Positions 9,805-17,601 of a stretch of 64,000 nt of DNA are shown one piece after another. A program made the translations under genes and the position numbers. Position 1 is the first letter of the stretch. Every line of letters starts with the position of its first letter. This DNA comes from an uncultured Actinomycetes bacterium (GTDB taxonomy: Bacteria > Actinomycetota > Actinomycetes > Mycobacteriales > Nakamurellaceae), in assembly GCA_937926105.1 (NCBI GenBank), contig CALANS010000163.1, positions 35,712 through 99,711 on the forward strand, given 5' to 3'. The notes beneath the pieces were generated by a model. It did no database searches and had not been told where the DNA came from. It saw only the letters and a list, made by a program, of their open reading frames with translations.

Positions 9805-10119
9805 ATGTTGGAACTTACCTACCGGCCCCCGTCGCGGTGGGAACGCCGACGGCCCATGTGGCCACTATGGCTCGCAGCGCTCATCGTGCCCGCCGCCATG
9901 CACGCCAACGTGCCGCTGACAATCCTGCCCGTTCTCGCTGTCCTGGTCGTCCAGATCGCCGTCCACCGGTGGAGGCGCCAACAAGCGCAACACCGCTGGG
10001 ATGACCAGTTTCGAGACGAGATCGCGATGATGCGCTACCAAGCTGAACTCAACGCCGACGCGATCCAGCAACGGTGGACCCGCGGCGCCGTGCCCTGTGG
10101 CAACGTCGACCACCTGTGA
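9805..10119 (+). CDS. Small membrane protein at the end of the transfer operon
   Basis: 104 residues from the ATG at 9805, chosen over an ATG 39 nt upstream because a strong AAGGAGGAGG precedes it. Two adjacent hydrophobic segments (near residues 19-50) form a hairpin, followed by a basic, Gln/Arg-rich cytoplasmic tail that could be coiled coil. No family recognised. It is probably the last gene of the conjugation operon. Confidence 0.6.
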   Translation: MLELTYRPPSRWERRRPMWPLWLAALIVPAAMHANVPLTILPVLAVLVVQIAVHRWRRQQAQHRWDDQFRDEIAMMRYQAELNADAIQQRWTRGAVPCGNVDHL

Positions 10120-10735
10120 ACCGCAGAAGGTGTCACCGGAGCCGGTGAAGCGGGGCAGCCTGCCGGCCACGCCTCATGGCCGCTCCGTAAAACGTCCCCG
10201 TCCCGAAATACGAATCCGGACGGCCTCTACGGGACGCCCGGCCCGCCTGGCCGTGATTCCACCCTATTGACCTGCACCATCCCGGTTGTGGTTCCGCAAC
10301 CGGTGACGACGGGATTTGATGGGGAGCCGCTCCTTTTGCGGGTCGTCGGGCTCGGCGCGTGCGCGCATCGGTGTCCTCGTTGATTCCGGTCATCATTTGG
10401 CTGGGGGCACACCCGCTGATTCAGTGGTGATAGCTCGGCAGGTGCTGGCCCGCGCGGAGGCCCGCCTCAAGTCCGTTCCGGTTGCGAGGACCCGGAGGAC
10501 GGCGGCCTCGGTCCGATTTCGATGCCCCCGCCTTATACGACATCCTCTCCCGGGTCGCCCATCGCAGCGAATTGCCTTCGGACCGCCGATCGTTTCCGAC
10601 ATCGGAACCGACTTACCGAACGGGCTGCTCCTCGTGGTTTCGCAAACCGTGCCTCGGCTTGCATTAGATCGGGCCTGTGGCAAGTGCCGCTATTTGGCAG
10701 TCCGAGCTCGTCCGCAACAGCTGTCGGGTTCATGC
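10120..10735. other. Non-coding gap after the transfer operon
   Basis: About 615 bp lie between two convergent genes. The open frames here have poor third-position bias and match nothing recognisable. One GC-rich inverted repeat lies at 10282-10303. Base composition is less extreme than in flanking genes, which fits an insertion or decay boundary between the transfer operon and the metal-resistance block. Confidence 0.4.
10282..10303. terminator. Candidate hairpin terminator
   Basis: A perfect inverted repeat CCGGTTG / CAACCGG (10282-10288 and 10297-10303) encloses an 8-nt loop, about 160 nt after the last transfer gene. There is no T-run, so Rho-independent function is uncertain; many actinobacterial terminators lack one. 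Confidence 0.3.
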
Positions 10736-11506
10736 TCATTGTGGCAGGGTCGCCGCGCCGATGGGCAGGCGTCCGCGCGCGATGAGTTCCACGGTGGCCG
10801 GTACGGCGATCGACTGCGCCATCAGGACGCCGATCAGGATGACAATTTGCGCGGCGGCGGCCTGCCATGGGGAGGCGCCGGCCAGCAGGACGCCGACGAA
10901 CGCGCCGGGCAGGGTGACCAGGCCGACCGTCCTGGCCTGGTCTAGTCCGGGGAGTAGCCCGAGTGCGGCTGCCGGTTTGGCGATCATGTTCGCCGCGTCG
11001 CGGCGCTCCAATCCGATGGATAGGGCCGCCTCGAACTCGCCCCACCGGGTGCGCAGTTCGTCCACCACGCGGCGACCGGCGAGGGATGTCGCGATCATTG
11101 CGTTGCCGATCAGGATGCTCAGGGTGGGCAGCAGCGCGATGGGCTCGAGGGGCACGACGGTGCTGGCCAGGGTCAGTCCCATGGTCGGGCCGGCGCCCGC
11201 CATGATCGGGACCGCGACCCACCAGGCCCGCGGGCGGAGCGTGCCGGTGATGCGTCGGGCTGCTGTGCCAGAGGCGATGACGACCATCGCGGCCAGGAAC
11301 ACACACGTCAAGATCAGCGATCGCAGTACTAAGCCCACCGCCGCGGCAACGGCCGCGAGTTGCAGCACTGCCCTGGCTGTCGCGTACAGCACCTGACCGG
11401 GCTTGCCGACCCCGCCGATCCACACGACCCCGGCGGTCAGCACGGCCATCAGTCCAATCAGGACGGCCAAGGCCGGCCCCAGGTGCACCGTGTTCACGGC
11501 TGCCAA
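10736..11506 (-). CDS. fetB: FetB/UPF0014-family permease
   Basis: 256 residues with six or seven hydrophobic segments, and the conserved IGNAMIATSLAG and ALSIGLERRDAA stretches that mark the UPF0014/FetB permease family. In Escherichia coli, FetB works with the ATPase FetA in iron export under oxidative stress. No FetA-like ATPase is adjacent here, so a partner must be elsewhere or the protein acts differently. It sits next to a KmtR-like metal sensor and a CDF exporter, in keeping with a metal-homeostasis block. The symbol indicates family membership only. Confidence 0.8.
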   Translation of the reverse strand: MAAVNTVHLGPALAVLIGLMAVLTAGVVWIGGVGKPGQVLYATARAVLQLAAVAAAVGLVLRSLILTCVFLAAMVVIASGTAARRITGTLRPRAWWVAVPIMAGAGPTMGLTLASTVVPLEPIALLPTLSILIGNAMIATSLAGRRVVDELRTRWGEFEAALSIGLERRDAANMIAKPAAALGLLPGLDQARTVGLVTLPGAFVGVLLAGASPWQAAAAQIVILIGVLMAQSIAVPATVELIARGRLPIGAATLPQ

Positions 11507-11623
11507 CCCCCCTGTCTCGGGCCTGCTGATGGTCCCGAGACTCCACGCTCCCTAAAGTGGCTCGTCGGGCTGCTCACCCAGACCCGCGCCGGAGCTGACA
11601 GTGGACGAGAGGCGATCCGCCGA

Positions 11624-12001
11624 TCATTCCGTCCGTCTTTCGCCGGAGGCCCGCGGGGCGCGATCGGTGTGGTGCGCGGGATGCTCACTGACGGTGTGCT
11701 CGGCCTGGTACATCGCATCGGTGACCAGTTGGCCGGCGTGCTCGCTCGTCAGGCGGTAGAACACCCTGGTGCCGTCCTGACGGGTCGCGACCAGCCGCGT
11801 CAGGCGCAACTTTGCCAGATGCTGAGATACGGCTGGCGCCGGCTTGGCAACCAGTTCGGCCAGCCGGTTGACGGGAAGTTCTCCGTGGTCGCGGAGGGCC
11901 AGGATCAGCCGCACCCGGGTGGCGTCCGCCAGCATGCGGAACACCTCCACCGCCAACTCGACCTGATCGGGTTCGCCGTCGGCCACGTCCCGCTCCTTCA
12001 C
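11624..12001 (-). CDS. KmtR-like ArsR/SmtB metal-sensing repressor
   Basis: 125 residues from a GTG at 11999-12001 with GGGAGGA upstream. The winged-helix HTH ELVAKPAPAVSQHLAKLRL is preceded by VFRMLADATRVRLILAL. The C-terminal half carries HAGQLV, YQAEHT and HPAHH, placing His/Glu ligands as in mycobacterial KmtR (Ni/Co sensor). It is divergent from a CDF exporter across a 78-bp gap containing a palindrome. It probably represses itself and the exporter and releases DNA on binding Ni(II) or Co(II). Metal specificity is inferred from resemblance. Confidence 0.83.
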   Translation of the reverse strand: MKERDVADGEPDQVELAVEVFRMLADATRVRLILALRDHGELPVNRLAELVAKPAPAVSQHLAKLRLTRLVATRQDGTRVFYRLTSEHAGQLVTDAMYQAEHTVSEHPAHHTDRAPRASGERRTE

Positions 12002-12033
12002 TTGAGTTCCTCCCGGACATCCGCCCAACATGC

Positions 12034-12054
12034 AATAATCTGCGTAGCTACGCA
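12034..12054. promoter_or_regulatory. Candidate KmtR-type operator
   Basis: A perfect 14-bp palindrome TGCGTAGCTACGCA (12041-12054) is overlapped on the left by AATAATCTGCG (12034-12044). It lies in the divergent intergenic region between the ArsR-type repressor and the CDF exporter. The same 11-mer AATAATCTGCG precedes the second KmtR-like gene at 24905-24915. Confidence 0.55.
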
Positions 12055-12079
12055 ACGATCTACGATACGAGGGGGCGGG

Positions 12080-13288
12080 ATGCCCGACAATTCTCCGGCA
12101 GCCGACGCTCAGATTCCAGCCGGTGGCCGCGATGCGGACCGTGTCGACGGTCCCGGCCGCGATGCCGCGCGCGCCGACCGTGATGACCCCGGCCTGCAGC
12201 ATGCCATGGCGCAACCGCAAGATCACCGGCATGAAGGCGATCACGGACACGACCACGGTCAGCCCCATCCGCACGACCATGAACACGGGCATGGCCACGG
12301 CCACCCGCACCCGCATGGGCATGATCATGGGCACTCGCACCCGACTGGGTGGAGGGGTCTGTTGCACTCGCTGTTCGTGCCGCACAGCCATGACGTCAGC
12401 GATTCCATCGACGACGCCTTGGAGGCCAGTCGGCAGGGCATCCGCACGCTGAAGATCAGCCTGATCGGGCTGGGACTGACCGCGGTGGTGCAGGTGGTGA
12501 TCGTGGCGTTCAGTGGGTCGGTGGCGCTGCTGGCCGACACGATTCACAACTTCGCCGACGCGTTGACCGCGATCCCGCTGTGGATCGCGTTCGTCCTGGC
12601 CCGGCGGGCGGCGACCAAGCGGTACACCTGGGGCTTCGGCCGGGTGGAGGATCTGGCCGGACTGTTCATCGTGGCGATGATCGCCCTGTCGGCGATCCTG
12701 GCCGCGGTGGAATCGATCCGTCGGCTGGTCAACCCGCAGCCCCTGGATCACCTGGGTTGGGTGCTGGGCGCCGGCATCGTGGGGTTCGCCGGCAACGAAC
12801 TGGTGGCGATCTATCGGATCCGCACCGGCCGCCGGATCGGCTCGGCGGCCCTGGTCGCCGACGGCATCCACGCTCGCACCGACGGACTGACCTCACTCGC
12901 GGTGGTGATCGGCGTGATCGGGGTGTGGGCGGGGCTGCCGTGGGCCGACCCGGCCATCGGTCTGATTATCTCCGCCGCGATCTTCGTGCTGTTGTGGGGT
13001 ACCAGCCGCGACATCGGCCGGCGGCTGCTTGACGGGGTCGACCCGGCGCTGACCGACCGCGCCGAGACGGCGGTCGCGTCGATACCCGGTGTGCTCTCCG
13101 TCGCCGACCTGCGGCTGCGCTGGTCCGGGCACCGGCTGAACATCCAGACCACCGTGCATACGGCAGGCACCGCCACGATCTCCGAATTTCACCATCTGGA
13201 ACACGACATCGACCGGGCAGTACGCGCGGGCCTGCCGAGCGTGGGAACGGTCACCGTCGCTCCGGCCCCCGCGGGCCATCACCATTGA
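12080..13288 (+). CDS. Cation diffusion facilitator with His-rich N-terminus
   Basis: 402 residues. The first 90 residues are extremely rich in His and Asp (HGH, HPH and HDHGHSH blocks), a probable cytoplasmic metal buffer. Six hydrophobic segments follow between about 120 and 315. Metal-site motifs of the family are present: HNFAD in the second segment (near 157) and HARTD in the fifth (near 260). The C-terminal domain (330-395) ends in HHH. CDF proteins export divalent cations by proton antiport. The divergent KmtR-like gene and the palindrome between them suggest induction by Ni or Co. Confidence 0.9.
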   Translation: MPDNSPAADAQIPAGGRDADRVDGPGRDAARADRDDPGLQHAMAQPQDHRHEGDHGHDHGQPHPHDHEHGHGHGHPHPHGHDHGHSHPTGWRGLLHSLFVPHSHDVSDSIDDALEASRQGIRTLKISLIGLGLTAVVQVVIVAFSGSVALLADTIHNFADALTAIPLWIAFVLARRAATKRYTWGFGRVEDLAGLFIVAMIALSAILAAVESIRRLVNPQPLDHLGWVLGAGIVGFAGNELVAIYRIRTGRRIGSAALVADGIHARTDGLTSLAVVIGVIGVWAGLPWADPAIGLIISAAIFVLLWGTSRDIGRRLLDGVDPALTDRAETAVASIPGVLSVADLRLRWSGHRLNIQTTVHTAGTATISEFHHLEHDIDRAVRAGLPSVGTVTVAPAPAGHHH

Positions 13289-13380
13289 CCCACCGACCCG
13301 GGCCGTTGGCACAGCCCTGCGGCTGAACCCTGCGCAACAGTCCCCGACAAGCTGCCAGCAGTGGCTGGTCCGAGGCCACT

Positions 13381-14145
13381 GTGGAGTATTTCGTGCACCA
13401 TTCATCCACCGCCCGGTTTCCGTTCTGGCGGAACGTCTTCGCGGCATTGGCCGTGCTCGCGATGAGCATGCTGGCCGCCGTGGCGGGCGCCTTGCCGGCC
13501 GCGGCACACGCCGCGCTGTCCGGTAGCGACCCCGCCGAGGGATCCACCGTCACCGCACCCCCGCAGAGGGTGAGCCTGACGTTCAATGAGGCGGTCACCG
13601 ACCTGGGAGTCGCCCTTGTGGTGACCGGACCGGACGGCACCGCTTTGCAGCAGGGCGAACCGGCCGTCGACGACCGGGAGGTGTCGATCAAGGTCCGGTC
13701 CTTGCAGGAGCGGGGCGTGCACCAGATCAAGTTCCGGGTCGTGTCGGCCGACGGCCACCCCATCCAGGGGCAGATCGCGTTCACCTACGCCGGCCCGGTG
13801 GCCAGCGACCGGCCGACGCCTACCACGCCGACGGCAAGCAGCACCTCCCCGCAGGGCAGCACCCCCGCTGCATCCGGCTCGTCGTCCCTACCGGCACCGG
13901 TAGATACCGATGCGACCGCCTCGGTGACGGGCAGGACCAGTTCTTCGACCGTCGCGACTGCCGTCTCGCCCGACCCGGAGCCGGTCGCGGACAACGTGAC
14001 TCCGACGCCCTCGCGGGCCGCGGTGGATCCCGTCGAATCTGACGGGGGGACCGCGCAGCTTTGGATCGTCGTGGGGGTCGTCGCCGCGCTGATTGTGGCG
14101 GTGTGCGTGGCCGTCGTGGCGATGAGCCGACACCGCGAGAAATGA
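13381..14145 (+). CDS. CopC-domain copper-binding protein with C-terminal anchor
   Basis: 254 residues from a GTG at 13381 (a second GTG at 13393 is possible). A signal peptide ends at AAAHAALS, so the mature protein begins with the His that serves as copper ligand in CopC proteins. DPAEGSTV and the later SADGHPIQGQIAFTY supply the other hallmarks. A Ser/Thr/Pro-rich stalk (about 140-215) and a C-terminal membrane helix (about 222-247) anchor it to the outer membrane face. No CopD-like partner is adjacent. It probably binds Cu(II) outside the cytoplasmic membrane. Confidence 0.82.
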   Translation: MEYFVHHSSTARFPFWRNVFAALAVLAMSMLAAVAGALPAAAHAALSGSDPAEGSTVTAPPQRVSLTFNEAVTDLGVALVVTGPDGTALQQGEPAVDDREVSIKVRSLQERGVHQIKFRVVSADGHPIQGQIAFTYAGPVASDRPTPTTPTASSTSPQGSTPAASGSSSLPAPVDTDATASVTGRTSSSTVATAVSPDPEPVADNVTPTPSRAAVDPVESDGGTAQLWIVVGVVAALIVAVCVAVVAMSRHREK

Positions 14146-14192
14146 CATCGACCGCCTGAGGTCTGGCCCACCTACACACGTCTGGTCACCGG

Positions 14193-14561
14193 TCAGTACG
14201 CGTAGATGTCGATGAGCAGGGCGGCCACCGCGGTCAACAGTGTGGTCCGGGCGGTGCGCCGGGCCGGTTGACCGGCCCGGGGGCCCCACGCCAGAGCGAG
14301 GCTGGCGCCGGCCAGGGTGAACACGCCGGAGCCGGTGTCCTGCCAGCTGATCGGGAAGGGTCGGAACGGCAGGTCGTGGGAGAACGCGGCGGTGGCCCCG
14401 GTGGTCCGCAGTATCGCGTTCCAACACAGCGGCATCAGAAAGGCGGCGAGGACGACTGTGACGAGCACTGCGGGGCGGCGGTCCTTGCCTAGAAGCGCGG
14501 CGAGCACGAGCGCCGCCGTGGCGGACAGGGCGGCGCCGTAGAGCATGGCGGCAAGGCTCAT
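14193..14561 (-). CDS. Small polytopic membrane protein, last gene of the ChrB/DUF2148 operon
   Basis: 122 residues with three to four hydrophobic segments (near 5-25, 31-52, 72-92 and 103-120). Its ATG overlaps the stop of the upstream DUF2148 gene by 4 nt (ATGA), so it is the distal member of a five-gene operon. No family recognised and no metal-binding motif seen. It could anchor the Fe-S protein encoded just before it. Confidence 0.65.
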   Translation of the reverse strand: MSLAAMLYGAALSATAALVLAALLGKDRRPAVLVTVVLAAFLMPLCWNAILRTTGATAAFSHDLPFRPFPISWQDTGSGVFTLAGASLALAWGPRAGQPARRTARTTLLTAVAALLIDIYAY

Positions 14562-15358
14562 GATCGGTCCGGTTTCGGGGTGGTGTGGGTGCGGCTGCTG
14601 CGGGCGGTGGGCTGGCGGGGCTGCTGTTTGTTGCGGGCGCCGCCGGCGCGGGTGGCGCCGGGCACTCCGATCGGCAGCGTGTCGGTGGGCGGTAGTTCCA
14701 GGGCGTCGTAGTCGACCTCGGGCATGCGCCGGTCGAAGGTGACCGCCTTGTGCGTCAGCGACAGCGACAACGCGATGGCCAGGTCGGCTCGGATCAGTCC
14801 GAGTTTGCGGCCGGCGACGGCGATTCGGGTTTGGCAGCGGCAATCCACGCAGTGCAGCGCGGCGGTGCGGGCGGCCGAGCCGACCGCCACTCCGAGGTCG
14901 ACCGCGCGCAGGGTGCAGATGGGGCCGGTGAACTCCAGTTCGGCCGAGGCGGCGCGCAGTTGCTTGGTGGCGTGCAGGAATTCCGCGCAGGTGGCGTAGC
15001 CGCACGCGCCGCAGTCGTAGTTCGGTGGGTACGGTTTGGTCAGGCCGACGAACAGGACGCCGTCCAGGACGTCGGCGGCGTCGGCGTCGCGGAACCAGAT
15101 CGCCTCGCGCCGTTCCTTGCCGCGAGCGCGCATCCAGTCGGCGAGCCGGCCCAGTGTCGCCGGGTCGTCGACGAGCACTGCCTCCAGAAATGGTGGTGCG
15201 CCGGCGCCGAGCAGCTGTCCGCCGGATTTCGGCGCGGTGATCGCGGCGGCGGCCATCAGCTGGCCGACGTGCCGCACCACCGGGCCGCGCATGCCGGCGA
15301 AGTCGAGTGGCGCCGGGCCCGGTGCTGTGGCACTTTGCCCGCCGACCGGCTCGGTCAC
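14558..15358 (-). CDS. DUF2148 ferredoxin-like Fe-S protein
   Basis: 266 residues from a GTG overlapping the upstream stop. The cluster YDCGACGYATCAEF near residues 118-131, together with CTLRAVDLG, CVDC and CQTR further on, matches the Cys-rich pattern of the DUF2148 family, small predicted 4Fe-4S proteins. The C-terminal 40 residues are Arg/Pro/Thr-rich and look disordered. It has no signal peptide. Tight coupling to a ChrB C-domain gene suggests a redox or oxidant-detoxification role, which is inference. Confidence 0.75.
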   Translation of the reverse strand: MTEPVGGQSATAPGPAPLDFAGMRGPVVRHVGQLMAAAAITAPKSGGQLLGAGAPPFLEAVLVDDPATLGRLADWMRARGKERREAIWFRDADAADVLDGVLFVGLTKPYPPNYDCGACGYATCAEFLHATKQLRAASAELEFTGPICTLRAVDLGVAVGSAARTAALHCVDCRCQTRIAVAGRKLGLIRADLAIALSLSLTHKAVTFDRRMPEVDYDALELPPTDTLPIGVPGATRAGGARNKQQPRQPTARSSRTHTTPKPDRS

Positions 15359-15822
15359 GCTGCTCCCGCCGTTGCGCCGTTGACCTGTTGGTGGCACCAG
15401 GCGTATAGCGCGTCGTAGACGAACACGGCGCGTTCCAGGAGTCGTTGGTCGTCGGGTTCGACGTCCAGGCCGCCCAGGCCGATGGCCAGCAGGCCGGGGC
15501 CGAGGGGATCGGTGTCGTGGTCGGCGGCGATGTCGGCAGCGTGCACGATCGTGGCCAGCCGCGCCAGCGCCGGATCGCCTCCCAGTTGGTGGTCGGCGAT
15601 GAGGCTTTCGAAGGTGCACCATTCCCCGCCGGCGGGGCCGGGGCGGTGGGTGTAGTCGGCGCCCGGAGCGTCGAAGGACCGGCCCCCGGTCCGGCTGGCT
15701 TCGGCCAGGACCTGGTCGGCCGGCACGTACACGATCTCGGCGTCCGGGTCGATGAACCGGCAGATCAGCCAGGGGCAGGCGATCCGGTCGGTCTTCGGGC
15801 GGGCGCGGGTGATCCATTTCAT
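15355..15822 (-). CDS. ChrB C-terminal-domain (chromate resistance) protein
   Basis: 155 residues with GAGGAG upstream. It opens MKWITRARPKTDRIACPWLICRF..., the N-terminal signature of the ChrB C-terminal domain (Chrome_Resist family), with FIDPDAEIVYVP and TFESLI following. Asp, His and Cys residues typical of the family (CPWLI, GADYTHR, VHAADIAADHD) are present. It overlaps genes on both sides by 4 nt. A paralogue lies at 18090-18530 on the other strand. ChrB proteins regulate or support chromate resistance; this stand-alone C-domain is more likely enzymatic or sensory than DNA-binding. Confidence 0.82.
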   Translation of the reverse strand: MKWITRARPKTDRIACPWLICRFIDPDAEIVYVPADQVLAEASRTGGRSFDAPGADYTHRPGPAGGEWCTFESLIADHQLGGDPALARLATIVHAADIAADHDTDPLGPGLLAIGLGGLDVEPDDQRLLERAVFVYDALYAWCHQQVNGATAGAA

Positions 15823-16169
15823 GGTGTCTCCTCGGTGGTGTGCGGTGCCGGGTCGTGGTCGGCCAGGCCGGGCAGGTTGAGATAGCCACCGGCCACCTCG
15901 TAACGGGTGATCGGCCGGTAGCTGACTGCCTGGTGGACCTCGCTGGCGGTCAGGGCGTCCCGGTGCGGGGTGGCGATCCAGCTGTCGAAGACCTTGTGGC
16001 TGGGCCAGGCGGTGATCACGACCGTGTCCCCGTCCGGCTCGGACGGTTCGCAGACCAGCTCGGCCAGGATGCCGTGCTGCTGGCGGACCGCGCGGCCGGC
16101 GGTGATCCAGGCCAGGTACCGCTCGCGCCACTGCGGCGGAACGGTGACGGTGCGCAGACAGATGATCAC
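15819..16169 (-). CDS. Antibiotic-biosynthesis-monooxygenase-like (ABM) protein
   Basis: 116 residues from a GTG with GGGAGGAG upstream. The fold is suggested by the pattern V..PPQWRERYLAWI.AG...R.QHGILAELV.......VVITAWPS...FDSWIATP, which matches short ABM/dimeric alpha-beta barrel proteins. Such proteins oxidise quinols or act as small binding proteins. Its start overlaps the MFS stop and its stop overlaps the ChrB-domain start, so it is strictly operonic. Substrate unknown. Confidence 0.65.
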   Translation of the reverse strand: MIICLRTVTVPPQWRERYLAWITAGRAVRQQHGILAELVCEPSEPDGDTVVITAWPSHKVFDSWIATPHRDALTASEVHQAVSYRPITRYEVAGGYLNLPGLADHDPAPHTTEETP

Positions 16170-17449
16170 GCTGACTCCTCCCTTGGGGTCGCGGCTGCGG
16201 CGGCGGGTGTGTCGCCGCGGTCGGCGATGGGCAGGCGCCGGGCCCAGTGCCACAGCGCCAGGTCGTAGCCGGCCTTGATGCCCCCGGCCAGCACCAGCGG
16301 CGCGCCCAGTGCCACCTGTTGGATCGCGCCGGCCAGCAGCGGACCCAGCGGGCGCACCGTGTAGCGGGCCGCGTTGGTCACCGCGGCCGCCGGGGTCCGC
16401 TCGGCCGGGGTCACCACGCTCATCACCAGGGCTTGGCGGGTCGGTACGTCCATCTGCGAGAGGGTGGTGCGGGCCAGCAGCAGCGCGGCAGCGATCGGGA
16501 AGCTGGGCGCGAACGCCACCCCGGCCAGCATCAGGTTGCTGGGCAGGTGGGTCCCGACCATGGTCGCGACCAGCCCGAACCGGCGGGCCAGCCGCGGCGC
16601 CAGCAGCACCGAGCCGGCCTGGATCACCGCGACCGCGAAGAACAGCCAACCCAGCTCGGCGATGTCCACGCCGTAGCGCTGGAGCAGGAAGTAGGACAAG
16701 AATCCGGTGGTCACCAGCCCACCCCCGGCGGCGTCGACGGCGAACAGCGCCGCCAGCCGGCGCACCACCCGACGCGACCGGCCCAACCGCGCCCGGGCGG
16801 AAACCACCGCCCGGGCAGGCCTTTCGCCCTCGGGCGGTCGCCCGTCCGGTGCCTCCACGGCCGGCGAGAGCAGGCGCGCTGTCAGCGCTCCGGCCGCCCC
16901 GATCGGCACCAGCACGGCGAATAGCCACTCGTGCACCACCGCACCGTCCGCCCCCACGCCGGGCAACGTCGCCGCCAGGGCCCCGAGCGCCCCCGCGGCC
17001 GCGCCGATCGCGTTGTACCGGCCGTAGACGCGTGAGGTGCCCGCGTCCTCCTCCGCGAGCATCACCTGCTCCAGCGTGGTCGCCGGCCCGTTGTCGACCA
17101 CATCGGTGGACAGCGCCCCCGCCAACGCCACCACCAGCAACAGCCAAAACGGCGCACCCGCGGCCACCACCGCACCGGCCACCCCGATCGCGCAGAACAC
17201 GCCGGCATAGCTGCGGCGCCGCCCCACCCGATCAGCCAGCACGCCGACCAGCAGCGACGCGACAGCGGTGCCGGCGATCAGCGCGGCCAGCACCACACCG
17301 GCCCGCAGCGGGCCATAGCCACGCCCGGCCAACAGCGCACCCAACAACACCGCGGTAAACCCGTACCCGACCGCCCGCAGGGCCTGCCCGATGATCAATA
17401 GCCGCGCGTCCCGGCTCAACCCAGCCCGGGAGCCTGCCCGCCCTACCAC
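16166..17449 (-). CDS. MFS transporter of the ChrB/DUF2148 operon
   Basis: About 427 residues with 11-12 hydrophobic segments and the MFS loop motif GVLADRVGRRRSYAG near residue 75. The frame is open to 17554, but a start there would lie inside the repeated operator (17544-17580). The GTG at 17447-17449 is preferred; no clear ribosome site supports either. It is the first gene of a five-gene operon, divergent from the split chrB. Export of chromate, another oxyanion or an oxidised organic compound is possible but unproven. Confidence 0.78.
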   Translation of the reverse strand: MVGRAGSRAGLSRDARLLIIGQALRAVGYGFTAVLLGALLAGRGYGPLRAGVVLAALIAGTAVASLLVGVLADRVGRRRSYAGVFCAIGVAGAVVAAGAPFWLLLVVALAGALSTDVVDNGPATTLEQVMLAEEDAGTSRVYGRYNAIGAAAGALGALAATLPGVGADGAVVHEWLFAVLVPIGAAGALTARLLSPAVEAPDGRPPEGERPARAVVSARARLGRSRRVVRRLAALFAVDAAGGGLVTTGFLSYFLLQRYGVDIAELGWLFFAVAVIQAGSVLLAPRLARRFGLVATMVGTHLPSNLMLAGVAFAPSFPIAAALLLARTTLSQMDVPTRQALVMSVVTPAERTPAAAVTNAARYTVRPLGPLLAGAIQQVALGAPLVLAGGIKAGYDLALWHWARRLPIADRGDTPAAAAATPREESA

Positions 17450-17543
17450 GGCCGGGCGCCCAACAGGCGCGGGCGGACTGCCGCCTCGATCACCCAGACC
17501 GAGTCGCCCGCTGCGGCCGCATCCCGCCCCACCATGACAGAAT

Positions 17544-17580
17544 ACTGCAACCACGGTCGCATGACTGCAACCGCGGTCGC
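17544..17580. promoter_or_regulatory. Two-copy operator between the divergent ChrB operons
   Basis: A 17-bp sequence, ACTGCAACCACGGTCGC (17544-17560), recurs as ACTGCAACCGCGGTCGC (17564-17580) with one mismatch and a 20-bp centre-to-centre spacing, close to two helical turns. Each copy contains the near-palindrome GCAACCnCGGTCGC. It sits about 20 nt before the forward gene and directly upstream of the reverse operon, so one regulator (probably ChrB) could control both. Confidence 0.6.
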
Positions 17581-17601
17581 GATTTCTTTTATGCTGCTGG
17601 T

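Noticed and set aside
10533..11546. 337-residue reverse frame overlapping the FetB-like gene
   Set aside because: It is Arg/His/Gly-rich and featureless, whereas the alternative frame encodes a well-formed membrane protein with family motifs.
12002..12871. Upstream extension of the KmtR-like reading frame across the CDF gene
   Set aside because: The extension is antisense to the His-rich CDF gene; the GTG with a good ribosome site at 12001 gives the normal family length.
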